Origin: BM520 sp964474455
GTDB lineage: Bacteria; Bacteroidota; Bacteroidia; Bacteroidales; BM520
DNA: 64,000 nucleotides
Direction: 5' to 3'
Assembly: GCA_964474455.1 (NCBI GenBank)
Contig: CAYYSU010000007.1
Span: forward strand, 16,452 to 80,451
Below, in pieces: positions 8,615 through 17,474 of this stretch. A model generated the notes under the pieces. The model was given only the letters and a program-made list of their open reading frames with translations. It searched no databases and was not told where the DNA came from. Made by a program: the position numbers and the translations under genes. How positions within the stretch are numbered: the stretch's first letter is position 1; each line of letters opens with the position of its first letter.

Positions 8615-10243
8615 ATGAATAATGCTATTTACAACTTTCCGATGCCAGCCAATGAGCCGGTTTTGGATTATCTGAAGGGCTCAGCTGAGAGAACTGAGCT
8701 TGACAAAGAATTAAAGCGTCAGGCTGAAAACCCAATTGAGATTCCTCTTATTATTGGAGGAAAAGAGATAAAAACAGAGAATACGGGCAATGTAACCATG
8801 CCTCATAACCACAAGCATGTTCTTGCCACATACCATAAAGCATCTGAAAAAGAGGTTCAGATGGCCATTAAGGCTGCCCAAGAGGCACATAAAGTATGGT
8901 CTGATATTCCCTGGACTACCCGTGCAGCCATTATGCTTAAAGTGGCAGAGCTTATCAGCACCAAATACCGACAGATTGTGAATGCTGCTACCATGCTTGG
9001 ACAGAGTAAGAATATCTATCAGTCTGAAATTGATGCCGTTTGTGAAACCATCGACTTCCTTAAATATAATGTCTCCTTTGCAGGAAAAATCTATGAGTTG
9101 CAACCTAAATCCACCAATAACCAACTTAACAGTATGGAGTACAGAGCACTGGAGGGAGTTGTTTTCGCTGTTAGTCCATTTAACTTCACATCCATTGCAT
9201 CGAATCTAAATATGGCTCCAATAATGATGGGTAACACTACCGTTTGGAAGCCGGCTACCACGGCTATACTTTCAAACTATTATATGATGAAGATTTTCAT
9301 GGAGGCGGGTGTTCCGGCAGGGGTTATAAACTTTGTTCCCGGCCAGGGCTCTGTTATTGGAGGCACAGTATTAAATTCGCCAAATCTTGCAGGAATCCAT
9401 TTCACAGGATCAAACAGCACATTTAACAGCCTTTGGAGCCAGGTGGCACAAAATCTTCCCAAGTATAAGGCATACCCCCGACTGGTAGGAGAAACCGGTG
9501 GCAAAGATTTCATATTTGTCCACCCTTCTGCCGACGTAACAGAGGTCTCTGTGAATGCAATCCGTGGTGCTTTTGAGTTCCAGGGTCAGAAATGTTCTGC
9601 CGCATCAAGGATGTATGTTCCCAATTCACTATGGCCACAGATTCGTGAGCAGATGATCGATATCATCAACGATATTAAGATGGGAGATGTGATGGATCAT
9701 AAGAATTTTATGAATGCTGTCATTGATGAAAAATCTTTTAATAAGATCTCCTCATATATTGATTATGCAAAAGAATCAAAAGATGCTACTATAATTGCAG
9801 GTGGAGAGTATGATAAGTCTGTAGGATATTTTGTCCGTCCCACCATCATACAAACGACGAACCCCCATTTCAAGACTATGGAAGAGGAGATTTTCGGTCC
9901 AGTACTAACGGTTTATGTTTATGAGGATAAAGATCTTGATGCTACAGTTGAATTGTGTGATACCACGTCACCATATGCTCTTACGGGAGGCATTTTTGCC
10001 CGCGACCGTATCGCAGCTTCACAGCTCTGTGATAAGTTTCGCTATAGTGCCGGAAACTTCTACATCAACGATAAGCCAACGGGCGCTGTTGTAGGCATGC
10101 AGCCTTTCGGCGGTTCACGTGCGTCGGGAACTAACGACAAAGCCGGTGGAGAGTTTAACTTGGTTCGCTGGGTCAGTCCAAGAACAATAAAGGAGACATT
10201 TATACCTGCAACAGAGTATAAATATCCATACATGAATGAATAA
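8615..10243 (+). CDS. pruA: L-glutamate gamma-semialdehyde (1-pyrroline-5-carboxylate) dehydrogenase
   Basis: 542-residue NAD-dependent aldehyde dehydrogenase of the standalone ALDH4 type, which oxidises glutamate semialdehyde to glutamate in proline catabolism. The catalytic cysteine is in FEFQGQKCSAASRMY and the activating glutamate in VGETGGKDFIF. The C-terminal KPTGAVVGMQPFGGSRASGTNDKAGG is diagnostic of this branch. A proline dehydrogenase gene is not adjacent. Only 6 bases separate it from the next aldehyde dehydrogenase gene, so the two form an operon ending at the terminator near 11818. Confidence 0.92.
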   Translation: MNNAIYNFPMPANEPVLDYLKGSAERTELDKELKRQAENPIEIPLIIGGKEIKTENTGNVTMPHNHKHVLATYHKASEKEVQMAIKAAQEAHKVWSDIPWTTRAAIMLKVAELISTKYRQIVNAATMLGQSKNIYQSEIDAVCETIDFLKYNVSFAGKIYELQPKSTNNQLNSMEYRALEGVVFAVSPFNFTSIASNLNMAPIMMGNTTVWKPATTAILSNYYMMKIFMEAGVPAGVINFVPGQGSVIGGTVLNSPNLAGIHFTGSNSTFNSLWSQVAQNLPKYKAYPRLVGETGGKDFIFVHPSADVTEVSVNAIRGAFEFQGQKCSAASRMYVPNSLWPQIREQMIDIINDIKMGDVMDHKNFMNAVIDEKSFNKISSYIDYAKESKDATIIAGGEYDKSVGYFVRPTIIQTTNPHFKTMEEEIFGPVLTVYVYEDKDLDATVELCDTTSPYALTGGIFARDRIAASQLCDKFRYSAGNFYINDKPTGAVVGMQPFGGSRASGTNDKAGGEFNLVRWVSPRTIKETFIPATEYKYPYMNE

Positions 10244-10249
10244 AAAACA

Positions 10250-11788
10250 ATGAAAGAAACACTTAAAATATTAGGAATACATCCTATCAACAAAGGTGCC
10301 TGCACCGGAACTAAATGGCTCGATACAAAAGGTGAAATATTAGTATCAAAATCTCCGGTTACAGGGGAAACAATTGCATCTGTTCAGCAAGCCACGAAGG
10401 ATGATTACGAAATAGTAATACAAACAGCTCAGGAGGCATTTAAAACCTGGCGTCAAGTTCCGGCTCCAAAGCGCGGTGATATTGTTCGACAGATGGGAGA
10501 TGCTCTAAGAGAGAACAAACCACAACTGGGAAAACTCGTTTCATGGGAGATGGGAAAAATATATCAAGAAGGTCTTGGCGAGGTTCAGGAGATGATCGAC
10601 ATCTGCGATTTCGCCGTAGGACAATCCAGAATGTTATATGGTATGACCACCCATTCAGAGCGTGAGAACCACCGCATGTTTGACCAGTACCATCCATTGG
10701 GAATCGTTGGAGTAATATCAGCATACAATTTCCCAGTGGCTGTTTGGGCCTGGAATACCATGCTTGCACTTATAGCAGGTGATGTTGTAGTCTGGAAGCC
10801 ATCTTCCAAGGTGCCTGTATCTGCTATCGCAGTTCACAATATTATGTCTAAAGTACTTGCCGACAACGATATTCAGGAAGGTGTTATAAACCTTGTTGCA
10901 GGAAGTTCCAAGCACATCGGAGACAACTTTCTGGAAGATCGTCGCGTACCATTAATATCAGCAACAGGTTCTACGTCTATGGGGCTCCGTGTGGGTCGTA
11001 AAGTAGCTGAACGCCTGGGTAAGTCCATTCTTGAACTAGGTGGCAACAATGCTGTTATCGTTACAAAGCATTCTGATCTCAACATGGCGATTCCTTCTAT
11101 TGTATTTGGAGCAGTGGGAACAACAGGTCAACGCTGTACTTCAACACGCCGGGTGATTATCACTGAAGATGTTTATGATAACGTTAAAGAGATAATCCTA
11201 AAAGCCTATAAACAGGTAACAAATCATATAGGTAATGTCATTTATGAGGATACTCTTATCGGTCCAATGATAGATGAAAGGGCTGTGGAAGCTGTTATGG
11301 AATCTATTAAAAAGGTGAAAGAACAGGGTGGTAAGATTATTTTTGGAGGCCAAAAGCTGGAAGGCAAAGGTTATGAATCCGGGTGCTTTATGATTCCGGC
11401 ACTGGCGGAAGTAGAAAACCGCTATCCCATAGTTCAGGAAGAGACATTTGGCCCACTTCTTTACCTAATAAAAGCCCGAGACTTTGAACATGCTCTGGAA
11501 CTGCATAATGATGTACCTCAAGGCTTATCATCATCAATTTTCTCCAATAATATCCGCGAAACAGAGAAGTTTATTTCAGCATTAGGCTCTGATTGTGGTA
11601 TTGCAAATATAAACCTGGGCACTTCAGGTGCCGAAATAGGCGGTGCTTTCGGTGGAGAGAAAGAGACCGGTGGCGGAAGAGAGTCAGGTTCTGATGCCTG
11701 GAAAGCTTATATGCGCAGACAAACAAATACGATTAATTATGGTGATACTATGCCACTAGCACAAGGTATAAAATTTGATTGCTGCTAA
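10250..11788 (+). CDS. aldehyde dehydrogenase, ALDH7 (antiquitin-like) family
   Basis: 512-residue NAD(P)-dependent aldehyde dehydrogenase. The activating glutamate is in LELGGNNAVIV, the catalytic cysteine in GTTGQRCTSTRRV, and the C-terminal signature is NLGTSGAEIGGAFGGEKETGGGRESG. These features match ALDH7/antiquitin, whose members oxidise alpha-aminoadipic semialdehyde (piperidine-6-carboxylate) in lysine breakdown or related semialdehydes. It is co-transcribed with pruA, so both products probably handle cyclic-imine amino-acid semialdehydes. The precise substrate is inferred from family only. Confidence 0.88.
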   Translation: MKETLKILGIHPINKGACTGTKWLDTKGEILVSKSPVTGETIASVQQATKDDYEIVIQTAQEAFKTWRQVPAPKRGDIVRQMGDALRENKPQLGKLVSWEMGKIYQEGLGEVQEMIDICDFAVGQSRMLYGMTTHSERENHRMFDQYHPLGIVGVISAYNFPVAVWAWNTMLALIAGDVVVWKPSSKVPVSAIAVHNIMSKVLADNDIQEGVINLVAGSSKHIGDNFLEDRRVPLISATGSTSMGLRVGRKVAERLGKSILELGGNNAVIVTKHSDLNMAIPSIVFGAVGTTGQRCTSTRRVIITEDVYDNVKEIILKAYKQVTNHIGNVIYEDTLIGPMIDERAVEAVMESIKKVKEQGGKIIFGGQKLEGKGYESGCFMIPALAEVENRYPIVQEETFGPLLYLIKARDFEHALELHNDVPQGLSSSIFSNNIRETEKFISALGSDCGIANINLGTSGAEIGGAFGGEKETGGGRESGSDAWKAYMRRQTNTINYGDTMPLAQGIKFDCC

Positions 11789-11817
11789 CGATTACTAAAT
11801 TTTGGATAAGATCCTTT

Positions 11818-11854
11818 GAGACTGCTTCTTTTACCAGAGGTAGTCTCTTTTTTT
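11818..11854 (+). terminator. intrinsic terminator after the aldehyde dehydrogenase operon
   Basis: Stem gagactgcttct / agaggtagtctc (12 pairs including two G-U pairs) with a six-base loop, followed by seven T. It begins 29 bases after the ALDH7 stop. Confidence 0.88.
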
Positions 11855-12262
11855 GATTTCAATGGGTAACAAAAAAGCTTTTTCTGCATAAAGCAGTAGG
11901 TACCTGTAATAATTGGCTTTTGATTGCTCTGAATATCAGGGTGACCCTGGAGAGGTGTATCGTGTTGGGAGATGGATTTATTTGGAGCGTGTGAAAATTA
12001 TGAGCAGTAGGTGCATAACTGACCCCTTCAAACGGCTTCAAAGGGCTTCAAAGGGTTTCAAAAGATTGCTATGCACAAAAGACATCGACAGTTCACACCC
12101 CCCCACCTTCAACAGTATATCTTATAACAATTAACTCTAAAAGCGCATATCACAATGGAGCACATTTTATTTGGTATTCAACAGATATTAAAACACAAAA
12201 TATTCTGACTACCATAACATCATTTACTAAAATGCTACACGTGGATTGACACGGAAGGATAC
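11855..12262. other. 408-base intergenic region with no recognisable gene
   Basis: Short open frames exist on both strands (60-73 codons), but none has a recognisable motif or a convincing start. The only structure seen is a 10-bp tandem repeat at 12026-12065. The region lies between the terminator of the plus-strand ALDH operon and the 3' end of the minus-strand PAP2 gene. Confidence 0.6.
12026..12065. repeat. four tandem 10-bp units (cttcaaaggg-like)
   Basis: Units cttcaaacgg, cttcaaaggg, cttcaaaggg and tttcaaaaga in direct tandem. The two middle copies are identical. Function unknown. It could be a simple slippage product. Confidence 0.75.
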
Positions 12263-12841
12263 TTACGAGTTCTTATAATTTATTATCCGGAGTGTTAGGA
12301 AAGAAATAAAAATACCGATTATCACACCTAGAAAGGCTCCACATATAATATCAAGAGGATAGTGAACACCTAGGTATATCCTGCTGTACCCTACCAGTGC
12401 TGCCCAAAGAAAAATAAAAATTGCAGGGCTAAAACTCCAGCGCAAAGTACCTGCAACAAAAGTTGCAAGGGCAAAGACATTGGCAGCATGTGAAGAGACA
12501 AAGCCATAACGACCACCACACTTATCATGGACACGGTGAACCAGATCAAAAAGTGCAGGCTCATGACAAGGCCTTAATCGCATTACAGTATCTTTTATAT
12601 AAACACTCCCCTGATCACTCATGGTTATAAGCAAAGTCACGGAAATTAGAATTATCCAGGTGCGGCTCTTATATTTTTTGTAAAAAAGAAAAAGAAGAAA
12701 GGCATATAGAGGAATCCATATTAGTTTATCGGAAACCCACCACATCACAAAGTCAAAAAAGTCATTGTGTGAACCATTGATAGCAAGTAGCCATTTTGTG
12801 TCCAACTCCAAAAGTTCGGGAAATTCTGATAGGAAAGCCAT
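12263..12841 (-). CDS. PAP2-family membrane phosphatase
   Basis: 192-residue integral membrane protein of the type 2 phosphatidic-acid phosphatase family. The three active-site motifs are present: KDTVMRLRP, then GFVSSHAANVFAL (SSHA in place of the usual PSGH), then SRIYLGVHYPLDI. Members dephosphorylate lipid phosphates such as phosphatidic acid or undecaprenyl pyrophosphate on the outer face of the inner membrane. The start is two bases after the obgE stop, so it is the last gene of the hpt-adk-obgE-PAP2 operon. A role in undecaprenyl phosphate recycling is plausible but not shown. Confidence 0.88.
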   Translation of the reverse strand: MAFLSEFPELLELDTKWLLAINGSHNDFFDFVMWWVSDKLIWIPLYAFLLFLFYKKYKSRTWIILISVTLLITMSDQGSVYIKDTVMRLRPCHEPALFDLVHRVHDKCGGRYGFVSSHAANVFALATFVAGTLRWSFSPAIFIFLWAALVGYSRIYLGVHYPLDIICGAFLGVIIGIFISFLTLRIINYKNS

Positions 12842-12843
12842 GG

Positions 12844-13842
12844 TTAAATCTCCTTATTAAGGGCTTCCCACAGTTTATCTTTTAATTCAGTAACACCTGT
12901 ACCTGCAACAGAGGACAGAAATACCCATGGGATATTAGACGGAATATCAGGTTTTACATCCTCCAGCATCTCTTCATCGAGGATATCGCATTTGGTAATT
13001 GCTAGGACGCACTCTTTGTCGAGCAGTTCCGGGTTATACTGTCGCAGTTCATTTCTAAGAATTTGATACTCTTTGACAATATCATCGGTATCAACAGGAA
13101 TCATAAACAGTAATACCGAATTTCTTTCAATATGCCTCAGAAATCGCAGTCCCAAGCCTTTGCCTTCGTGTGCACCTTCTATAATACCGGGGATATCCGC
13201 CATTACAAACGAACGGTCGTTGCGGTATGCCACCATACCCAGGTTAGGTCGCAGAGTGGTAAACGGATAATCTGCTATAGCGGGCTTTGCTGCAGAAATG
13301 ACGGATAGCAGTGTTGATTTCCCCGCATTGGGGAATCCCACAAGACCCACATCGGCAAGTATTTTTAGCTCCAGAACCTTCCATAGCTCCACTCCAGGTT
13401 CCCCGGGTTGAGAAAATCGCGGGGTACGCATGGTTGACGATTTGAAATGGTCATTACCTTTTCCGCCTCTTCCTCCATATACGAGGACATGCTCTTCACC
13501 GTCGTTAACGATTTCAAACTCTATATCACCTGTCTCAGCATCACGTGCCACAGTACCCAGCGGCACATCCAGAATTACATCAGCACCCTCTTTCCCTGTT
13601 TTCAGCTGCCCGCTGCCATCGCCGCCATGTTCAGCTTTTATATGCTTTGTGTATTTGAGGTGCAGAAGTGTCCACATCTGTTTGTTTCCACGAAGAATAA
13701 TATGACCACCACGACCTCCATCGCCACCGTCGGGACCACCAAAAGCAGTCATGCGGTTACGAATAAAATGCGAAGAACCAGACCCCCCATTACCGGAGCG
13801 ACAATTTATCTTAACATAATCAACAAAATTTGAATTTGACAT
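12844..13842 (-). CDS. obgE: GTPase ObgE/CgtA
   Basis: 332-residue ribosome-associated GTPase needed for late 50S assembly and the stringent response. The glycine-rich Obg fold fills residues 1-158 (FVDYVKINCRSGNGGSGS). The G domain has G1 at residues 169-177 (GFPNAGKST), the switch DIPGIIEGAHEGKGLG and the G4 motif TKCD. There is no long C-terminal extension, which is usual for Bacteroidota. It lies 11 bases after adk in the same operon. Confidence 0.96.
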   Translation of the reverse strand: MSNSNFVDYVKINCRSGNGGSGSSHFIRNRMTAFGGPDGGDGGRGGHIILRGNKQMWTLLHLKYTKHIKAEHGGDGSGQLKTGKEGADVILDVPLGTVARDAETGDIEFEIVNDGEEHVLVYGGRGGKGNDHFKSSTMRTPRFSQPGEPGVELWKVLELKILADVGLVGFPNAGKSTLLSVISAAKPAIADYPFTTLRPNLGMVAYRNDRSFVMADIPGIIEGAHEGKGLGLRFLRHIERNSVLLFMIPVDTDDIVKEYQILRNELRQYNPELLDKECVLAITKCDILDEEMLEDVKPDIPSNIPWVFLSSVAGTGVTELKDKLWEALNKEI

Positions 13843-13853
13843 ACGGAGAAAAA

Positions 13854-14435
13854 TTATTTATACTCTTCAATAACAGATATTAAACGATTGGTGACTTCAT
13901 CTACCGTTCCTGTTCCGTCCACTTTCCGAAACTTACCCTGTTGCATATAGTACTCGGCTACAACGCGTGTTTTTGCCTTATACTCATTAAGTCGTTTTGC
14001 AATAGTCTCTTCATTATCATCGCTTCGTTCGGAGGTTTGTGCTCTGATAAGGATTCTCTCTATAAGATCTTTCTCTGGCACATCGAGGCTCACCATACAT
14101 GACACTTCTGCTCCTTGCGCTTCCAGCATCTCATCCAAAGCTTCAGCCTGGAGCGTGGTCCTGGGAAAGCCATCAAAGAGGATGCCGGTAGCATCAGGCA
14201 TATCCTGACGAGTATGAATAACATGCTGAACTATGTCTATAACCATCTTGTCCGGCACCAGCTGACCCTTATCAATAAGTGTTTTTGCTTCCTGTCCCAG
14301 AGAAGAACCTGAGGCGATCTCGAGCCTTAAGGCATCACCGGTAGAGATATATACAAGGTTATATTTTTCAACCAACCTTTTCGATTGAGTCCCTTTCCCT
14401 GCTCCGGGAGGGCCAAAAATAACGATATTCCGCAT
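13854..14435 (-). CDS. adk: adenylate kinase
   Basis: 193-residue cytoplasmic kinase interconverting ATP + AMP and two ADP. P-loop FGPPGAGKGTQ at the N-terminus, AMP-binding YISTGDALR and LFDGFPRTTLQAEAL. The LID region is short and has no four-cysteine zinc site, so this is the small, non-zinc form. It lies 15 bases after hpt and 11 bases before obgE, forming a nucleotide-metabolism and ribosome-assembly operon. Confidence 0.95.
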   Translation of the reverse strand: MRNIVIFGPPGAGKGTQSKRLVEKYNLVYISTGDALRLEIASGSSLGQEAKTLIDKGQLVPDKMVIDIVQHVIHTRQDMPDATGILFDGFPRTTLQAEALDEMLEAQGAEVSCMVSLDVPEKDLIERILIRAQTSERSDDNEETIAKRLNEYKAKTRVVAEYYMQQGKFRKVDGTGTVDEVTNRLISVIEEYK

Positions 14436-14450
14436 ACTGACTTATTTATA

Positions 14451-14990
14451 TTATTCAGTTACAAGGCTATAGATATGTGGCAGATTACGTCCATAACCAT
14501 CATAATCCAGTCCGTAGCCAACAATAAAATCGTTAGGAATGGACATCCCAATATAGTCAACCTTATAGTCACGATGAAAAGAGTCAGGTTTGAAAAACAG
14601 GGTTGCAATTTTTATTTCAGCAACACCGGCCTCTTGAAGCACTGCTATAATATGCTCCATGGTAATACCTGTGTCCACAATGTCTTCCACCACAATAACA
14701 GTTCGTCCTTGCAGTTCATCATTCAAACCAATAAGAGTTTTCACATTCTCTGTTGTCTTGGTTCCCTCATAAGAAGCCATTTTAACAAACGATATTTGGC
14801 AAGGAGTCTTGATCTTTTTTAACAGATCTGAGGCAAATACAAAGGCTCCGTTTAGAATACAAAGAAACAGAGGATCTTTACCTTTTATATCTTCATTTAT
14901 CTTTTCTGCAACATTCTGAACCTTCTTATTCAGCTCCTCAGCAGGAATTGATATTGCAAAAGTTTTATCTTTGATGGTGATTTTATCCAT
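14451..14990 (-). CDS. hpt: hypoxanthine phosphoribosyltransferase
   Basis: 179-residue purine salvage enzyme making IMP or GMP from the base and PRPP. The PRPP loop is VIVVEDIVDTGITMEHI, and FLCILNGAFVFASDLL and DYIGMSIPNDFIVGYGLDY are family signatures. The frame is open to 15059, but ATG 14990 gives the normal length and N-terminus (MDKITIKDKTF) and lies about 21 bases after the transcription start predicted from a perfect -7 box at 15015-15022, so it is chosen. First gene of the hpt-adk-obgE-PAP2 operon. Confidence 0.93.
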   Translation of the reverse strand: MDKITIKDKTFAISIPAEELNKKVQNVAEKINEDIKGKDPLFLCILNGAFVFASDLLKKIKTPCQISFVKMASYEGTKTTENVKTLIGLNDELQGRTVIVVEDIVDTGITMEHIIAVLQEAGVAEIKIATLFFKPDSFHRDYKVDYIGMSIPNDFIVGYGLDYDGYGRNLPHIYSLVTE

Positions 14991-15014
14991 AGCCGGCATT
15001 ATTATGCTTTTGTG

Positions 15015-15022
15015 CAAAGATA
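15015..15022 (-). promoter_or_regulatory. -7 box TATCTTTG of the hpt operon
   Basis: The minus strand reads TATCTTTG, an exact match to the Bacteroidota TAnnTTTG element, giving a leader of about 20 bases before ATG 14990. No clear TTG was seen at -33. Confidence 0.55.
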
Positions 15023-15054
15023 TAAAATGAAACATCTTATCCTTTGATTTATTG

Positions 15055-15062
15055 TACATTTG
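15055..15062 (+). promoter_or_regulatory. -7 box TACATTTG of purE
   Basis: Exact TAnnTTTG match, with a predicted start about four bases downstream and a leader of about 20 bases before the purE ATG. It is divergent from the hpt promoter, with the two -7 boxes about 33 bases apart. The -33 element is weak. Confidence 0.5.
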
Positions 15063-15086
15063 TCTTCTTAAACAACATTTAGCATT

Positions 15087-15593
15087 ATGACACCAATAGT
15101 AAGTATTATTATGGGCAGCACCAGCGATCTTCCTGTGATGGAGAAAGCTGCAAAGTTTTTTGAAGAGATGGAGATTCCTTTTGAGATAAATGCTTTATCA
15201 GCGCATCGCACTCCTGATCAGGTTGAACTTTTCGCCAAAGGAGCCAAAGCAAGAGGAATAAAAGTTATAATAGCTGGCGCAGGTATGGCGGCTCATCTGC
15301 CGGGGGTTATCGCGGCTTCCACGCCAATACCCGTAATTGGTGTGCCTATAAAAGGCGCCACACTGGAAGGTATGGATGCACTGCTGGCAATTGTTCAGAT
15401 GCCTCCAGGTATCCCAGTGGCTACAGTGGCCATTAACGGAGCGCTTAATGCAGCAATTCTCGCAGCGCAGATAATCGCTACCGGCGATGAAGCTATGATG
15501 GCAAGCGTGATTCAGTATAAAGAAAACCTCAAAAGCAAAATTGTAAATGCCAACGAGCAACTTTCGCAACTGGAATACAAATTTAAAATGTAA
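15087..15593 (+). CDS. purE: N5-carboxyaminoimidazole ribonucleotide mutase
   Basis: 168-residue class I PurE, which converts N5-CAIR to CAIR in de novo purine synthesis. Signatures are IMGSTSDLPVMEKAA, ALSAHRTPDQ with the catalytic histidine, IAGAGMAAHLPGVIAA and VPIKGATLEGMDALLAIVQM. The usual family residue A-L in GMDALL is conserved. Transcribed alone and divergently from the hpt purine-salvage operon. A strong terminator begins directly after its stop. Confidence 0.95.
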   Translation: MTPIVSIIMGSTSDLPVMEKAAKFFEEMEIPFEINALSAHRTPDQVELFAKGAKARGIKVIIAGAGMAAHLPGVIAASTPIPVIGVPIKGATLEGMDALLAIVQMPPGIPVATVAINGALNAAILAAQIIATGDEAMMASVIQYKENLKSKIVNANEQLSQLEYKFKM

Positions 15594-15595
15594 AA

Positions 15596-15640
15596 CATTC
15601 ATAGCATCGTTGCATGTGACGATGCTATGAATGCTTTTTT
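15596..15640. terminator. bidirectional intrinsic terminator between purE and the O-methyltransferase gene
   Basis: A perfect 14-bp stem (15596-15609 with 15620-15633; cattcatagcatcg / cgatgctatgaatg) with a 10-base loop is followed on the plus strand by six T. On the other side a short A-run gives T on the minus strand. The stem overlaps the last codons of the convergent minus-strand methyltransferase gene. Confidence 0.88.
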
Positions 15641-16290
15641 ACCATCATAATACCATCGCGCAAAGGTAACAACAGATTTTCAACCCTGTCATCATTCTGA
15701 ACATAGTTATTAAAGGCTTTAATAGCTTCTGTGTCTTTATCTGCACTCTCATTCAGAACTTTACCATTCCATAACACATTATCTATCAGGATAAATCCAC
15801 CTGGTTTCATTTTGGAAACAAGCGTCTGGTAATAGAACAGGTTATTACGTTTGTCGGCATCTATAAATACCAGATCAACAGAACTATCAATGGTCTCAAT
15901 AAGATCTTTTGCATCGCCGATCAGAAGGGTGATGCGCTCTGTATACACACTCTTGTCAAAAAACTCCTTTGCAAGGGCAGCATTTTCTTTATGATTTTCG
16001 ATGGTGGTGATGTGGCAGTGCGCAGGCATTGCCTCTGCCATGGCCAAAGTAGAATATCCGGTAAATGTACCCAACTCCACAATATAACTCGGTTGAATCA
16101 TTTTTACAATCATAGCAAGAAAAGCACCCTGAAGATGTCCTGACAACATTCGTGGCAGAAGAACCTGCATATTCGTTTGGCGATTTAGTTCGTGCAGAAG
16201 ATCACTCTCCGCTGAAGTATGATCTTCAGCATATTGTCGCAGCTCCGGCGTCAACATAAAGTCGATCTCTTTACTGTTATCGTGTTTCAT
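15625..16290 (-). CDS. class I SAM-dependent O-methyltransferase
   Basis: 221-residue protein of the caffeoyl-CoA/catechol O-methyltransferase family. SAM-binding motif I is IVELGTFTGYSTLAMAEAM, the acidic loop and metal site read LVFIDADKRNNLFYY, and FILIDNVLWNGKV is the third family signature. It probably needs a divalent metal and acts on a small catechol-like or other hydroxyl substrate that cannot be named. Its start is 28 bases after the D-threonine-aldolase-like gene stop, so the two may be co-transcribed. Its 3' end lies inside the shared terminator. Confidence 0.88.
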   Translation of the reverse strand: MKHDNSKEIDFMLTPELRQYAEDHTSAESDLLHELNRQTNMQVLLPRMLSGHLQGAFLAMIVKMIQPSYIVELGTFTGYSTLAMAEAMPAHCHITTIENHKENAALAKEFFDKSVYTERITLLIGDAKDLIETIDSSVDLVFIDADKRNNLFYYQTLVSKMKPGGFILIDNVLWNGKVLNESADKDTEAIKAFNNYVQNDDRVENLLLPLRDGIMMVKKHS

Positions 16291-16318
16291 AATGAAAATT
16301 CAATCTATTATTTTAGGG

Positions 16319-17413
16319 TTATAATCTATAGAGCTGTTCATCCTCTGTGGTACGATAATGCGAAAAACAATCCGCCGTCATACACGAATGAACAGGTATA
16401 ATTCCCACCAGTGATCCATAATCAAATTTTCGCATCTTCCCCTGAGGAATAGATAATGTTCCGTGCTCCTGTGATAGAGAGGTGACCCAAATATCCTTCT
16501 CAGGAAATTCCCAACCCTTTTCATTGAAAAAAACCACTTTCCCAAAGATCGTTATTCCATCAACCACCAGCGACTCTTTCGATAGGTGTACACCCCCGCA
16601 ATGCACGACGACCTGATTTCTTTTGGGATACTTCCCAATAACAGGCGCCACAACCACAACAGCTACCTGTTCATCTGCACACACACCAAGCTCCTTTTGC
16701 ATCAAATCAAAAAACACAAAATTACCGGGACGTATCTCGTCAATACCAGAAAAACAATCTATCACAGACATAGAAGGCGTATCACCAATGGAGATAATGG
16801 CATCGGCAAAGGCAGAGTTCCACCTTTGTTTCAGACGCTTCATTTTGCCTACCGTATTGTGATGGATGTTCCTTATTTCGTCTATTGATGAAGCATGATA
16901 TGTAGCTCCGCTATGTGTCAGAAAGCCTTTAAACCGTAGATGTTTGCAGGATTTCATGGCATCGAGTGCCTTGCTTATAGCCATGCCGTCGTCAACATCA
17001 ATCCCTGTTCTGTGGTAGCCACAATCGATCTTCAGGAACACCCCGATCTCATGGGAGATCTTCATATCAACAGCTTTTATCACACGGCCGTCGTCAACAA
17101 GGATGTTTACAGTAATCTTTTCCGCCAGGAAGTTCAGATTATCGCTTTCGCGGATATTAAAAGGAATGGCAATGGTGATATCATCCCACCCATGATCAGC
17201 AAAGTATTCTGCCATGGAAAGTGAAGAAACCGTGATAGCTTTAACCCCTGCTTCTCTAAACCACTCTCCCACCCCCGCGCTCTGGTGTGTCTTAAAATGA
17301 GGGCGAAATATTGAACCTGATATGGCAGACTTTGCTGCCATCATACTAATGTTCTTTTTACAAGTATCAGTACTTATGAGTAATTCCGGTTTGGTAAAAT
17401 GATCTATATTCAT
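16319..17413 (-). CDS. PLP-dependent D-threonine aldolase / D-serine dehydratase-like protein
   Basis: 364-residue protein with a fold-type III (alanine racemase-like) PLP barrel. The PLP lysine is in FRPHFKTHQSAGVG. The C-terminal domain ends with PVHSCMTADCFSHY, where the conserved His and Cys form the metal site of D-threonine aldolase and D-serine dehydratase relatives. The expected reaction is cleavage or dehydration of a D-hydroxy amino acid. Which one cannot be decided. It lies upstream of the O-methyltransferase gene on the same strand. Confidence 0.8.
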   Translation of the reverse strand: MNIDHFTKPELLISTDTCKKNISMMAAKSAISGSIFRPHFKTHQSAGVGEWFREAGVKAITVSSLSMAEYFADHGWDDITIAIPFNIRESDNLNFLAEKITVNILVDDGRVIKAVDMKISHEIGVFLKIDCGYHRTGIDVDDGMAISKALDAMKSCKHLRFKGFLTHSGATYHASSIDEIRNIHHNTVGKMKRLKQRWNSAFADAIISIGDTPSMSVIDCFSGIDEIRPGNFVFFDLMQKELGVCADEQVAVVVVAPVIGKYPKRNQVVVHCGGVHLSKESLVVDGITIFGKVVFFNEKGWEFPEKDIWVTSLSQEHGTLSIPQGKMRKFDYGSLVGIIPVHSCMTADCFSHYRTTEDEQLYRL

Positions 17414-17474
17414 AATTCAAAGATACTATTCACAATTTGGTAGTTATAATTCAGGATAAGAAAAAAATGTATAA

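Noticed and set aside
11855..12262. Genes in the gap after the ALDH operon
   Set aside because: Frames of 60-73 codons on both strands have no motif, and a 10-bp repeat disrupts composition.
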